A DNA stretch of 64,000 nucleotides from G965212025 sp965215765 (GTDB taxonomy: Bacteria; Pseudomonadota; Gammaproteobacteria; Poriferisulfidales; Oxydemutatoraceae): positions 1,426,001 through 1,490,000 of the forward strand of contig OZ244118.1 in NCBI GenBank assembly GCA_965215765.1, given 5' to 3'. Below, piece by piece: positions 50,571-59,305 of the stretch. Made by a program: the position numbers and the translations under genes. The notes under the pieces are model-generated. The model did not search any database, had not been told where the DNA came from, and worked only from the letters and a program-made list of their open reading frames with translations. The stretch's first letter is position 1. Each line of letters starts with the position of its first letter.

Positions 50571-53500
50571 CAGCTTCATTTTCCACACCTCTTGGCACGG
50601 GGTCTCCAAAAGTTGTGGGTTGAAAACGATTACTGCCAGGCATTGTGCGCGGGAAATGGCGACGTTCAGCCGGTTCTGGCTGAACAGAAAATCGATGGTG
50701 CGTGGCAGGTCTTCAGCGCTGGAAGTCACCATGGAGATTAGAACCACTGCTGCCTCCTGACCTTGAAATTTGTCCACTGTCCCGACTCGTGCGTCACTTG
50801 GCAGAATCGAACGCAGATAATTGACTTGCACGTTGTAGGGGCTGACCACGAGGATGTCTGCTTCGGTCAGCCGGCGTCGTTCTCCTGTGCTGCTTTTGAA
50901 TTGTTGCTGCAAGAGTTTCTGATACTGCTCTTTGATGATTTTGCCTTCCTCGACGCTTTTTTGTGAGCACCCTTGGTGGTGTGCTGCGATCCACGCGATG
51001 CCTGCGCTGGGCAGGGAGATGTCCTTGAAAAGCAGCTCGCGTTTCTCCGCGCCGCTATGTGGCATCAGGCGACCGTCGTAAAACGCTCGTGAGGTGAAGT
51101 CGCAAATTTCGGGACACAGTCGCCAGGTTTTCTCCAGAAAAATTCCGCGTTCTGGTGGGATGGTCGCGTGCTCACCCAGTAAAAATTCCAGAACGGACAG
51201 GCCGGCTTCGTCTGGGTGGGTGCCATGGGTTGGCTGTCCTAGCTGCATTTGGTCGCCAATCAGCACGATGTTTCGTGTGGCAGCTCCCATTGCCATTATT
51301 TTGGCGAGGGACATTTGGCCGGCTTCATCAATGAACAGGTAATCAAGGAGCCCTGTCATTGTTGCTTCGGCAAAAAACCATGCCGTACCAGCAAATAGAT
51401 CTTTTGACTTCGAGACTTCCTTGACGGAGGCGACGCTTTCGATAAAGTCGCCCTTATAGATGCTTTCATCAGATCCGGAGGCCTTTTTGACACCCTGGAA
51501 GCAAAAGTCTTGGGCGGTTGCCGTGTCTTCAATTTTGGCGAGCAAGTTGTGGATGGCTTTGTGAGAGTTGGAAGACACCCCGACTTTTTTGCCGCGTTTC
51601 AGCAACCCCACAATGATGTGGGCACTGGTGTAAGTTTTGCCGGTGCCGGGTGGCCCTTGAATGAAGAGATAGCTGTGATCAAGGTTGGCGACGGCTTCCA
51701 GTGCCCCTGACAGCAGGTCTGGGGAAGTTATGACGGCGGTGTTGGGGGCTTTGCCTCTGATTCTGGGGGTTCGTTTGCGCAAAAGGTCGAGTACGCATTG
51801 GTGGTCTGTGCTGCCGGCGATGACGGTTTCGGCAATCTTGTAAATGGCGGCGCGGAGCTTTGCGGAGTTGATGGGGCCGGACGGGCCCAGTGAAAGCTTG
51901 TCTGGCAAAGCGGACTTTTTGGCTCCGATTTTGATTCGAACCAGGCAGGTGTCTTCGTCGATCGTCAGGATGCTTCCTGCGTACTCACCGTTCTCGGCAT
52001 TCGTTACGGTGCTTCCGGCTCTCAATTTGTATTCCTGTGGCGGGAAACGGTAGAGGTAAACCAAAGAGCGTTTTTCCGTTACCGGTGGCTCGACTAGTCG
52101 TAAGCCGCCCAGGCATTCCGTGTCATCCTCCAGCTCATCTTCGCTCAGGTTCTGGCGTTCGAAAAAAGCCCACCAATCCGGCTTGTCTTCGCGGTTGTGG
52201 AATTCCAGCAGATTGGACACGAGCTCATGAAAGTGAGCGTTGTCTTCGGATGCTTTTTCTTGCAATTGTGCCTGGAAGGCTTCGTACTCAATTTCCCACG
52301 GCTTGCGTTCGGGTTTCATGTCGGGTTCGCTTTCTGTGTCTGCTTGCTCCTTGTTGTCGGGGTCCCGGAACCATGGCAGGTCTGCCGGTCTCTTCGTAAG
52401 CAGCCAATCGCGCAATTTATACGTGGAAACGCAATCGACCTCGTTATATGCGGCGAGTTCTTCCAGCAGGTTTGGCTCGCTTGTTTGGCACCACCGGTTG
52501 TACACGACGATGCTTTCAGCGGCGGTGGCCACTTCTTCGCTGCGTTTGTCCATGTAAAAGCTTTCGAGGTTCTTGATGGAGTAACCGGGCTCGGAGGTTC
52601 GGATGCTTTCCACGGCTACCCGATAGAGGTCAACAAATTTGTTTTGCCGCAGGAGTGTGTCCAGTGCCTCTTCATGGCTGGTGTACCGGCATGCCAGGCG
52701 TTTCAGCGCTGTAGTTTCATAATGGTTGTAGTGATAAATGAAGGCTTGGGGATGCTGGCGTAAATGTTTGCCAACGAACTCCATGAACTCTTCAAAAATC
52801 TGTTTTTCTTCCTTGTGGTCGTGCGCCCAGAGCGAGTGGTACACCCCGCGGGGTTTTTCCAAGCAGTAAAACCCGAACAGATACTCCAGGCCATTCGGGT
52901 GAAAGGGGTCTCCTTCCAGGTCGAAGAAAATGTCTCCTTTATTGGGCTTTGGCAGGCGTGAGAAACCTTTTCCGGCAATCGGGGGAATGACTTCAACCTG
53001 GTCTTCTCCGGTTCTTTTTTTGTGACTTTGCAGTCTGGCCTGCGAGCGGAGTCTGAGGAACGTTTCGGTCTTGAATTTCGGGATGCTTCCCGGTGCCGTG
53101 TTTGCCAGCTCCTCGACGGTTTTAATTCCGGCTTGCCAAAGTTTTTTGATTAGTGATGGCTGAATGTTGGCGACCAAGCTCAGATGGCGCTTTGTTTCCC
53201 ATTCCGCTTGGCATTGATCCTGCCAGTTGCAAAGACGGCAGTGTTGGCATGGTTCGGGCTCGGATTTTTTTGGCAGCTCGGGCAGGAAATTCTCGAAGCG
53301 TTTTTTGGCGTGGGAATAGTAGGCAAAAAAGTCGTCCAGCTTGAAGCTGGCTTGTTCATTGTCGCCGAGTAAAAGGTGCATTTCCTGCGGCCGGGTCTTT
53401 TGCATTTTCGCGAGAAGTTCCGAGTACAGGCAGAGTTGGATGATGTGCTCGGGTTTGGGGTTTTTGGCGAGCTTGCAGTCCAGCACTTCATAGTAAAAGT

Positions 53501-53876
53501 CTTCCGATGTCTCAGGCTTTTCGCGCTTGATTAAAAAGTCTGGATACCCGCGCCAGGGTTCGCAAAACAAGAGTGCCTGATAAATGATGTCAACGCCGTC
53601 GTGCAGTGCCTCGCGGCTTAGGTCGCGTTGTTTTTTCGGTGGTGCGTTGGCGGGAATTTCTGCGATGCTTTTTCCTTGGTGCTTCCAGTTTTCCAGACAG
53701 GCAACTTCATGCTCGATGCCTTTTTCCCGGAGCAGCTTGCTGGCGGGGTCTTCGTCACGGCTTTCTGGCGGGCTTTCAAAGCGCCCGGCTTCCAGAAATG
53801 TGGCGTGGTGGCAGTTGAGGAAAGTGGTCAGGTCTGATGCCGAATAGAGCCATTGCCCATTTTTCAGTTTTTGCAT
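50493..53876 (-). CDS. TM0106-type RecB-like nuclease fused to a superfamily 1 helicase
   Basis: 1127 aa. The N-terminus (to about 240) is a PD-(D/E)XK nuclease module with cysteines CHHATFLE and CQHCRLCNWQDQC that could hold an Fe-S cluster, and DCKLAKNPKPEHIIQLCLYS as the active-site block. A DEDD/RNase H-like segment follows (DIFFDLEGDPF ... YNEVDCVSTYKLRDWLL). The C-terminal half is a UPF1/DNA2-like helicase: IQGPPGTGKTYTSAH, DYLFIDEAGQMS, GDQMQLGQPTHGT, TVDKFQGQEAAVV and NVAISRAQ. Probably DNA repair or defence related; the family is uncharacterised. Its last 20 codons are repeated downstream. Confidence 0.88.
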   Translation of the reverse strand: MQKLKNGQWLYSASDLTTFLNCHHATFLEAGRFESPPESRDEDPASKLLREKGIEHEVACLENWKHQGKSIAEIPANAPPKKQRDLSREALHDGVDIIYQALLFCEPWRGYPDFLIKREKPETSEDFYYEVLDCKLAKNPKPEHIIQLCLYSELLAKMQKTRPQEMHLLLGDNEQASFKLDDFFAYYSHAKKRFENFLPELPKKSEPEPCQHCRLCNWQDQCQAEWETKRHLSLVANIQPSLIKKLWQAGIKTVEELANTAPGSIPKFKTETFLRLRSQARLQSHKKRTGEDQVEVIPPIAGKGFSRLPKPNKGDIFFDLEGDPFHPNGLEYLFGFYCLEKPRGVYHSLWAHDHKEEKQIFEEFMEFVGKHLRQHPQAFIYHYNHYETTALKRLACRYTSHEEALDTLLRQNKFVDLYRVAVESIRTSEPGYSIKNLESFYMDKRSEEVATAAESIVVYNRWCQTSEPNLLEELAAYNEVDCVSTYKLRDWLLTKRPADLPWFRDPDNKEQADTESEPDMKPERKPWEIEYEAFQAQLQEKASEDNAHFHELVSNLLEFHNREDKPDWWAFFERQNLSEDELEDDTECLGGLRLVEPPVTEKRSLVYLYRFPPQEYKLRAGSTVTNAENGEYAGSILTIDEDTCLVRIKIGAKKSALPDKLSLGPSGPINSAKLRAAIYKIAETVIAGSTDHQCVLDLLRKRTPRIRGKAPNTAVITSPDLLSGALEAVANLDHSYLFIQGPPGTGKTYTSAHIIVGLLKRGKKVGVSSNSHKAIHNLLAKIEDTATAQDFCFQGVKKASGSDESIYKGDFIESVASVKEVSKSKDLFAGTAWFFAEATMTGLLDYLFIDEAGQMSLAKIMAMGAATRNIVLIGDQMQLGQPTHGTHPDEAGLSVLEFLLGEHATIPPERGIFLEKTWRLCPEICDFTSRAFYDGRLMPHSGAEKRELLFKDISLPSAGIAWIAAHHQGCSQKSVEEGKIIKEQYQKLLQQQFKSSTGERRRLTEADILVVSPYNVQVNYLRSILPSDARVGTVDKFQGQEAAVVLISMVTSSAEDLPRTIDFLFSQNRLNVAISRAQCLAVIVFNPQLLETPCQEVWKMKLLNTFCQLSEYATQVPPDKDTEPDTS

Positions 53877-54645
53877 TTCTGATCCTCGGTTTCAGAAGTT
53901 CTTGGCAGCGTCACTTTTATCTCTGCGGCGAAAAAACAAAACACTCGGCGAAGTTATTTCTTGCAGCATCGGGCGCGCTTCAAGCCGGCATTCTATTGAA
54001 TTTGTGGTTAATGCAACAAAGCCTGTCGGGAAACAACTCCGCCCGTTCGGGTAATCATGAAGGTGTGTTTCTTTTTTTGTTTGCCGCACCTTCTCACGAT
54101 AACAGTGCTTGCACGCAGACTTTTTTTGTCGGTGGTCTGCTTGCTTTTGGAAGGGTAGGGCTGATTCGAAGCAGAGTCGTGTGAAAAGGAGCCAGGGGGT
54201 TTTATTGCAGGGAACTGAGTCGCGGGAAAAGGCACCAGGGGTTTTATTGCAGGGAGCTGAGTTGCTCTTTGAGGAAGCCATGAAGGTGTGTTTCTTTTTT
54301 TGTTTGCTGACCTCCTCACGATAACAGTGCTTGTACGCAGGCTTTTTCTTGTCGGTGGTCTGCTTGCTTTTGGAAGGGAAGGGCTGATTCGGAGCTGAGG
54401 CGTGGGAACAGGAACCAGGGGCTTTATTGCAGTGAGCTGAGTCGCTCTTTGAGGTAGCCATGAAGGCGTGTTTCGTTTTTTGTTTGCCGCACCTCCTCAC
54501 GATAACAGTGTTTGTACGCAGGCTTTTTCTTGTCGGTGGTTTGCTTGCTTTTGGAAGGGAAGGGCTGATCCGGAGCTGAGTCGTGGGAACAGGAGCAGGG
54601 GGGTATTGCAGTGAGTTGAGTCGTGGGAACAGGAGCAGGGGGGCT
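53877..54645. repeat. Tandem repeats derived from the valS 3' end
   Basis: Between the helicase start and the valS stop lie about three units of 181-223 bp beginning ATGAAGG(T/C)GTGTTTC at 54057, 54280 and 54461. On the minus strand each complete unit ends with a copy of the last valS codons (LKEQLSSLQ or LKERLSSLQ, then stop). Smaller sub-duplications (GGGTTTTATTGCAGGGA) occur inside. The minus-strand frame 53892-54500 is a product of the repeat. Confidence 0.85.
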
Positions 54646-57414
54646 TTATTGTAGGGAGCTGAGTTGTTCTTTGAGGGCGCTGATTTGTGCAGTGAGGGAG
54701 TGCGCTCTTTGGTGTTGTTGTGCGCGAACCGGAGGCGGTGCTTTGGCGGCGAAGCCGGGACTTTCGAGTCGACGATGAACGGTGTTCAAGGCACCGCCCA
54801 GTTTTTCAATCTGCTTGTTCAATCGTGCTATTTCATCCTTGGAATCGACCAGTCCCTCAAGTGGCACCAACAGTTTCCTCTTGCCGAAAAGTGCGGTCAG
54901 GCAGCGGGGGGGTGTTGTGTTGTCGTCAAGCCAGTCCAGAGAACTCACTTTTGCGATCTTGCTGATTTCCAGTTCGAATTTTCTCGCTCGCGAACGATCT
55001 TTGGGCGTTCCATATTGAACCAGCACCGGTACTGGTTGTTGCAGAGGAATGCGCATTTCCGATCGAATGTTGCGTACGCCGGTGATAAAAGCCTGTAGCC
55101 ATTCGATGTCGTCATGGCTTTCCTGCCTTACTTTCTCCGCTTTCTCCATGCGCGGCCAGGCTTGCTGCATGATTGATTCTTCTTTTCCGCCATGCAGGGG
55201 TTTGCATTGCTGCCAGATTTCTTCTGTGATGAAAGGAATGATCGGGTGCAGGAGGCGAACGCTGCGTTCCAGCGTTTCAATCATGCACAGCAGATTGCCT
55301 TTGCGGTTTTCTTCGGTCGTCCCTGATTGCTGCGTCACTTTGGACATTTCGATAAACCAGTCGCAATAGTCGTGCCAGACAAATTCGTAAAGCGCGTTGG
55401 CGATTAAATCGAAGCGGTAGTGTGTGAAATTCCTTTCAACCCTGGCTATCACGTTGGCGAGTTTTTGCTCCAGCCAATGCTCCAGGGTTCTTTTTGCCGG
55501 GACAATATCGGAGGAGAGCAGTGCTTGGTTTTTTTCGCAAATGAGGATGACGAAGCGGGCCGCATTCCAGAGTTTGTTGCAGAAATTTCGATAGCCACGG
55601 ATGCGCTGCAGATCGAAGCGAATGTCACGTCCGGTTGATGTCATCGCGGTGAATGCGAAGCGTAGGGCATCGGCGCCGAAAGCATCAATGCCGTCGGGGA
55701 ACTGTTTGCGTGTTTCCGTTTCTATGACCGCGGCCTGTTTCGGCTTCAGGAGTCCGCTTGTCCGTTTCGTGATCAAGTCCTCAAGGGTTGTGCCGTCGAT
55801 GAGATCAAGCGGGTCGATAATGTTGCCTTTGGATTTGGACATTTTCCGGTTTTCGCTGTCGCGCACCAGTCCATGTATGTACACCTGTCTGAAAGGCACT
55901 TCCCCGGTCAGTTGCAGACCCATCATGGCCATGCGCGCCACCCAGAAGAAAATAATGTCGAAGCCGGTGATCAGAACATTGTTTGGATAAAAATCCTTCA
56001 CTTCCGGCGGATTGTCCGGCCAGCCCAGGGTGGCAAATGGCCACAAGGCAGAAGAGAACCAAGTGTCCAGAACGTCGTTGTCCTGGCTTAATTTCAGGGT
56101 CTTGCCAAGGCCATACTTCTTGCGTGCCTGTGCTTCGTTGGGGGCAACATAAATCTTTCCCTGTGCGTCATACCAGGCGGGGATTCGGTGTCCCCACCAC
56201 AGTTGTCGGCTGATACACCAGTCCTGAATGTTTTCAAGCCAGTCAAAATAGGTTTTTTCCCAGTTTTGCGGCACAAAGCCCATGTCTTTGTTGTGTACTG
56301 CCGCCATTGCTTTTTCGGCCAGCGTGTCAGTTCTCACAAACCATTGCTCGGTGAGCCGGGGCTCAATAACTGTGTGGCTGCGGTCGCCTCTTGGTACGGC
56401 GTGCCTGTGTGTTTTGACGGCTTCCAGAAGTCCGAGTTCAGTCAGTGCTGAAACGATTGCTTTACGGGCGGCGTAGCGATCCTTGCCGCGGTATGCCTGC
56501 GGGGCGTTTTCATTTAACACGGCTGCTTCGTCGAAAATGTTGAGAAATTCCAGATTGTGGCGCTTTGCCATTTCGTAGTCATTGAAGTCATGCGCTGGCG
56601 TGATTTTTACGCACCCGCTTCCGAAACTCGGGTCTACGGACGGATCCGCAATGATGGGGATTCGACGTTCTGCAAAGGGAACCGTCGCGTATTTGCCGAC
56701 ATAGCCCTCGTAGCGGGGGTCATCGGGGTTCACGGCGAGTGCGGTGTCTCCCAGTATGGTTTCCGGGCGTGTCGTGGCAATGGTCAAATGCTCTTCGCCG
56801 TTGCCCTGCAGGGGGTAACGGAAGTACCACAGCTTGCCTGGCTCTTCTTCGGTGACGACTTCCAGATCAGAAATGGCAGTTTTTAATACTGGATCCCAGT
56901 TGACAAGGCGGTTGCCGCGGTAAATGAATCCATCGTCATAGAGCTTTGTAAAGGCTTCAAACACGGCGCGACTGAGTTTCTTGTCCATGGTGAAGCACTC
57001 TCGCTCCCAATCCAGCGAGCTGCCCAGGCGCCTTAGCTGCCGGGAAATCATCCCTCCGGATTCTTCCCGCCATTCCCAGACGCGCTTGACAAATTTTTCA
57101 CGACCCAGCTCGTGTCGGGATTTGCCTTCTGCTTCCAGGCAGCGCTCAACGATCATTTGCGTGGCGATGCCGGCGTGGTCGGTTCCGGCTTGCCAGAGTA
57201 CGCGCTTGCCACGCATACGCTGGTAGCGAACCAGGCAATCCATCAGAGTGTTTTGGAAAGCATGGCCCATGTGGAGCGTTCCGGTTACGTTCGGCGGAGG
57301 GATGACAATGCAGAAGGGCTCACCACTTCCTTGCGGTCTGAAAAGACCGCCGTTTTCCCAGTAGGGGTACCAGCGTTTTTCGATATCAGCCGGATTAAAG
57401 ACTTTTTCCATCAA
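54646..57414 (-). CDS. valS: Valyl-tRNA synthetase
   Basis: Class Ia synthetase charging tRNA-Val, 922 aa. HIGH motif is PPPNVTGTLHMGHAF near residue 40, KMSKS motif is RKMSKSKGNIIDP near residue 530, with the editing domain (TTRPETILGDTALAV) between. The C-terminal coiled-coil tRNA-binding tail ends ...SALKEQLSSLQ. It follows pepA by 18 bp on the same strand; in many gammaproteobacteria holC lies between them but is absent here. AAAAAGT sits just before ATG rather than a strong ribosome site. Confidence 0.97.
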   Translation of the reverse strand: MMEKVFNPADIEKRWYPYWENGGLFRPQGSGEPFCIVIPPPNVTGTLHMGHAFQNTLMDCLVRYQRMRGKRVLWQAGTDHAGIATQMIVERCLEAEGKSRHELGREKFVKRVWEWREESGGMISRQLRRLGSSLDWERECFTMDKKLSRAVFEAFTKLYDDGFIYRGNRLVNWDPVLKTAISDLEVVTEEEPGKLWYFRYPLQGNGEEHLTIATTRPETILGDTALAVNPDDPRYEGYVGKYATVPFAERRIPIIADPSVDPSFGSGCVKITPAHDFNDYEMAKRHNLEFLNIFDEAAVLNENAPQAYRGKDRYAARKAIVSALTELGLLEAVKTHRHAVPRGDRSHTVIEPRLTEQWFVRTDTLAEKAMAAVHNKDMGFVPQNWEKTYFDWLENIQDWCISRQLWWGHRIPAWYDAQGKIYVAPNEAQARKKYGLGKTLKLSQDNDVLDTWFSSALWPFATLGWPDNPPEVKDFYPNNVLITGFDIIFFWVARMAMMGLQLTGEVPFRQVYIHGLVRDSENRKMSKSKGNIIDPLDLIDGTTLEDLITKRTSGLLKPKQAAVIETETRKQFPDGIDAFGADALRFAFTAMTSTGRDIRFDLQRIRGYRNFCNKLWNAARFVILICEKNQALLSSDIVPAKRTLEHWLEQKLANVIARVERNFTHYRFDLIANALYEFVWHDYCDWFIEMSKVTQQSGTTEENRKGNLLCMIETLERSVRLLHPIIPFITEEIWQQCKPLHGGKEESIMQQAWPRMEKAEKVRQESHDDIEWLQAFITGVRNIRSEMRIPLQQPVPVLVQYGTPKDRSRARKFELEISKIAKVSSLDWLDDNTTPPRCLTALFGKRKLLVPLEGLVDSKDEIARLNKQIEKLGGALNTVHRRLESPGFAAKAPPPVRAQQHQRAHSLTAQISALKEQLSSLQ

Positions 57415-57432
57415 TCTGAAAAATGGAAACAG

Positions 57433-58914
57433 TCAGTCGTTTTCTACGCGCCCCAGCAGAAATTCAGTCAATAGAGGAACCGGCCTTCCGGTAGCGCCTT
57501 TACTCTTCCCCGACAGCCAGGCGGTGCCTGCTATGTCAAGGTGTGCCCAGCGTTGTTTTTTTGTAAAGCGAGACAGGAAACAGGCTGCCGTAATGGTGCC
57601 AGCCCCTCTTCCTCCTATATTGGCGATATCCGCGAAGTTGCTGTCAAGTTCCGACTGATATTCGTCCCAAAGTGGCAGTTGCCAGGCGCGGTCTCCGGAT
57701 TGTTCGCCGGCAGCCAGCAAAGCGTCGCACAACTCCTGATCATTGCCCAACAGTCCGCTTGCCCCTTTCCCAAGCGCAACCACGCAAGCTCCGGTCAAGG
57801 TGGCGATGTCCACGATACAGTCCGGCTCATATTTCTCGGCGTAACTGAGTGCGTCACAAAGAACCAGACGGCCTTCTGCGTCTGTGTTCAATATTTCCAC
57901 GGTCTTTCCGGACAGGGTGGTGACCACATCGCCGGGCTTGCATGCTCGTCCGCCAGGCATGTTTTCAGCACAGGCAAGAACGCCGACCACATTGAGGGGA
58001 AGTTCCAGTTCCACGCAAGCGCGGATGGTTCCCAAAACACTGGCGGCACCACACATGTCAAATTTCATTTCGTCCATAGCCGGGCTGGGCTTTATTGAAA
58101 TTCCGCCGGTATCAAAAGTGACGCCTTTCCCGACCAGCACCACCGGCTTTTGTTTTCCACCATTACGGTATTCGATGCACACGAGTTTCCCTTCCTCAGA
58201 GCTCCCTTGGCTGACGGCAAGAAAAGCCCCCATGTTCAGCTTTCTCATGCCTTTTTCGTCGATCGCCTTAACGCGCAGTTTCGGAAAAAGCTTTTTCAGG
58301 TTTTCTGCTTGCTTTTTCATCCAGGACGGTGTGCAGACGTTGGGGGGCAAATTGCCAAGTTCTCGAGCCAGCGTCATGCCATGGTGTATGGCTTCCGCCT
58401 CTCGAATGATTTTTTTGCCCTTGGTCGCTTTGCTACTGAGGTGGGCACGAAAACTTTTCAACCGCTTTTTCGGGGGAGGTTTACTGCTCTTGTTCTCATA
58501 ACGGTAACCGGCATTCAGCAGTTCCAGCAAGAAAGTTCGTAAAGACCACTCCTCGCTTCCTCCCGGGAAATCACAGTAAGTGCAGGTATACGCCACGTCA
58601 TCAGGATCCAGCTTCACCGCAAGCTGCGCACAAGCTTTCGCCGCGCGTATGAATTTTGCGCGATCCAGTTTTTCCGTCTTGCCAAGGCCTACTACGATAA
58701 CGGCCTTGTGCTCTTTGTCAGGTTGATGCAACGTGAAAGAAGTGCCGAGCTTCCCTTTAAATTTTGTTTGCTTTGCGGTCAGTTCGAGTAAATCACCCAA
58801 CGCCATGTTCAGCTTCTCCCAGGTTTCTGTTCTTTTGCTGCCTTCCGGGACGAGCAAGGTGATGCAGGAAGATGGCATTGCTTCTATTCTTCGGTTAGAA
58901 ACGGTGTTCTTCAT
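57433..58914 (-). CDS. pepA: Leucyl aminopeptidase (cytosol aminopeptidase)
   Basis: Two-metal M17 aminopeptidase, 493 aa. Metal and catalytic residues are in VLVGKGVTFDTGGISIKPSP, DMCGAASVLG and the signature NTDAEGRLVLCDAL. ATG 58914 (MKNTVSNRRIEAM) is used; an inner ATG 13 residues on would also fit. PepA also acts as a DNA-binding protein in Xer recombination in some enterics; that cannot be told here. First gene of the pepA-valS unit. Confidence 0.95.
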   Translation of the reverse strand: MKNTVSNRRIEAMPSSCITLLVPEGSKRTETWEKLNMALGDLLELTAKQTKFKGKLGTSFTLHQPDKEHKAVIVVGLGKTEKLDRAKFIRAAKACAQLAVKLDPDDVAYTCTYCDFPGGSEEWSLRTFLLELLNAGYRYENKSSKPPPKKRLKSFRAHLSSKATKGKKIIREAEAIHHGMTLARELGNLPPNVCTPSWMKKQAENLKKLFPKLRVKAIDEKGMRKLNMGAFLAVSQGSSEEGKLVCIEYRNGGKQKPVVLVGKGVTFDTGGISIKPSPAMDEMKFDMCGAASVLGTIRACVELELPLNVVGVLACAENMPGGRACKPGDVVTTLSGKTVEILNTDAEGRLVLCDALSYAEKYEPDCIVDIATLTGACVVALGKGASGLLGNDQELCDALLAAGEQSGDRAWQLPLWDEYQSELDSNFADIANIGGRGAGTITAACFLSRFTKKQRWAHLDIAGTAWLSGKSKGATGRPVPLLTEFLLGRVEND

Positions 58915-59005
58915 TTGATTTCTCCAGTTTGCTTGGGATTAAAGATCCTGTTGATCTGATGGCCTTTAGCTGATGCCAGGTAAAAGTGGCCAATGTAAAG
59001 GCGGC

Positions 59006-59035
59006 ATTGTAGTCTTGCTTGAGGTCTGACGTAAA
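59006..59035 (-). promoter_or_regulatory. Candidate pepA promoter
   Basis: On the minus strand TTTACG (59035-59030) and TACAAT (59011-59006), spacer 18 bp, about 92 bp upstream of pepA. Confidence 0.35.
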
Positions 59036-59272
59036 TAAAAATTTATGGCACAGCGTTGCGGCTTTTCGCTAATTCTCGGGTGAGATGTCGGGGTTTATGC
59101 AGGTTGCGTCCGTTCCCGTGCCACGGCAGAAGTGGTTACCTCAGCGGGCGGCAGAGTCTGTTTGCTGGAACGGCAAGGTACGTTGAAGCGGGGTAGCGTG
59201 ATCACGCTGTGGTGTTTTATGCACCCATGCTGCCTTCTGTCAGTTACATCGGGGCTTTCAACGAAACAGGCG

Positions 59273-59292
59273 GAACGGGAGTGCTCCCGTTC
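59273..59292 (-). terminator. Inverted repeat after the unknown gene, possible terminator
   Basis: GAACGGGAG / CTCCCGTTC, perfect 9-bp arms, 14 bp past the stop of the minus-strand gene at 59306. The following minus-strand sequence (CGCCTGTTTCGTT) is only weakly T-rich. Confidence 0.45.
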
Positions 59293-59305
59293 TCAAGCGA
59301 GGTCA

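Larger units (their letters stand above)
58915..59305. other. Spacer between pepA and the unknown gene
   Basis: About 390 bp without a protein-like ORF. It holds a candidate pepA promoter at 59006-59035, a 14-bp perfect palindrome AGCGTGATCACGCT at 59195-59208, and a perfect 9-bp inverted repeat at 59273-59292. Confidence 0.5.

Noticed and set aside
49670..50760. Plus-strand ORFs of 220-320 aa across the ald-helicase spacer
   Set aside because: They are antisense shadows of ald and the helicase joined by the 97-bp repeats.
53892..54500. 202-aa minus-strand ORF with repeated Lys/Cys-rich segments
   Set aside because: Built from the valS-end repeats; composition and internal repetition follow the DNA repeat, with no recognisable fold.
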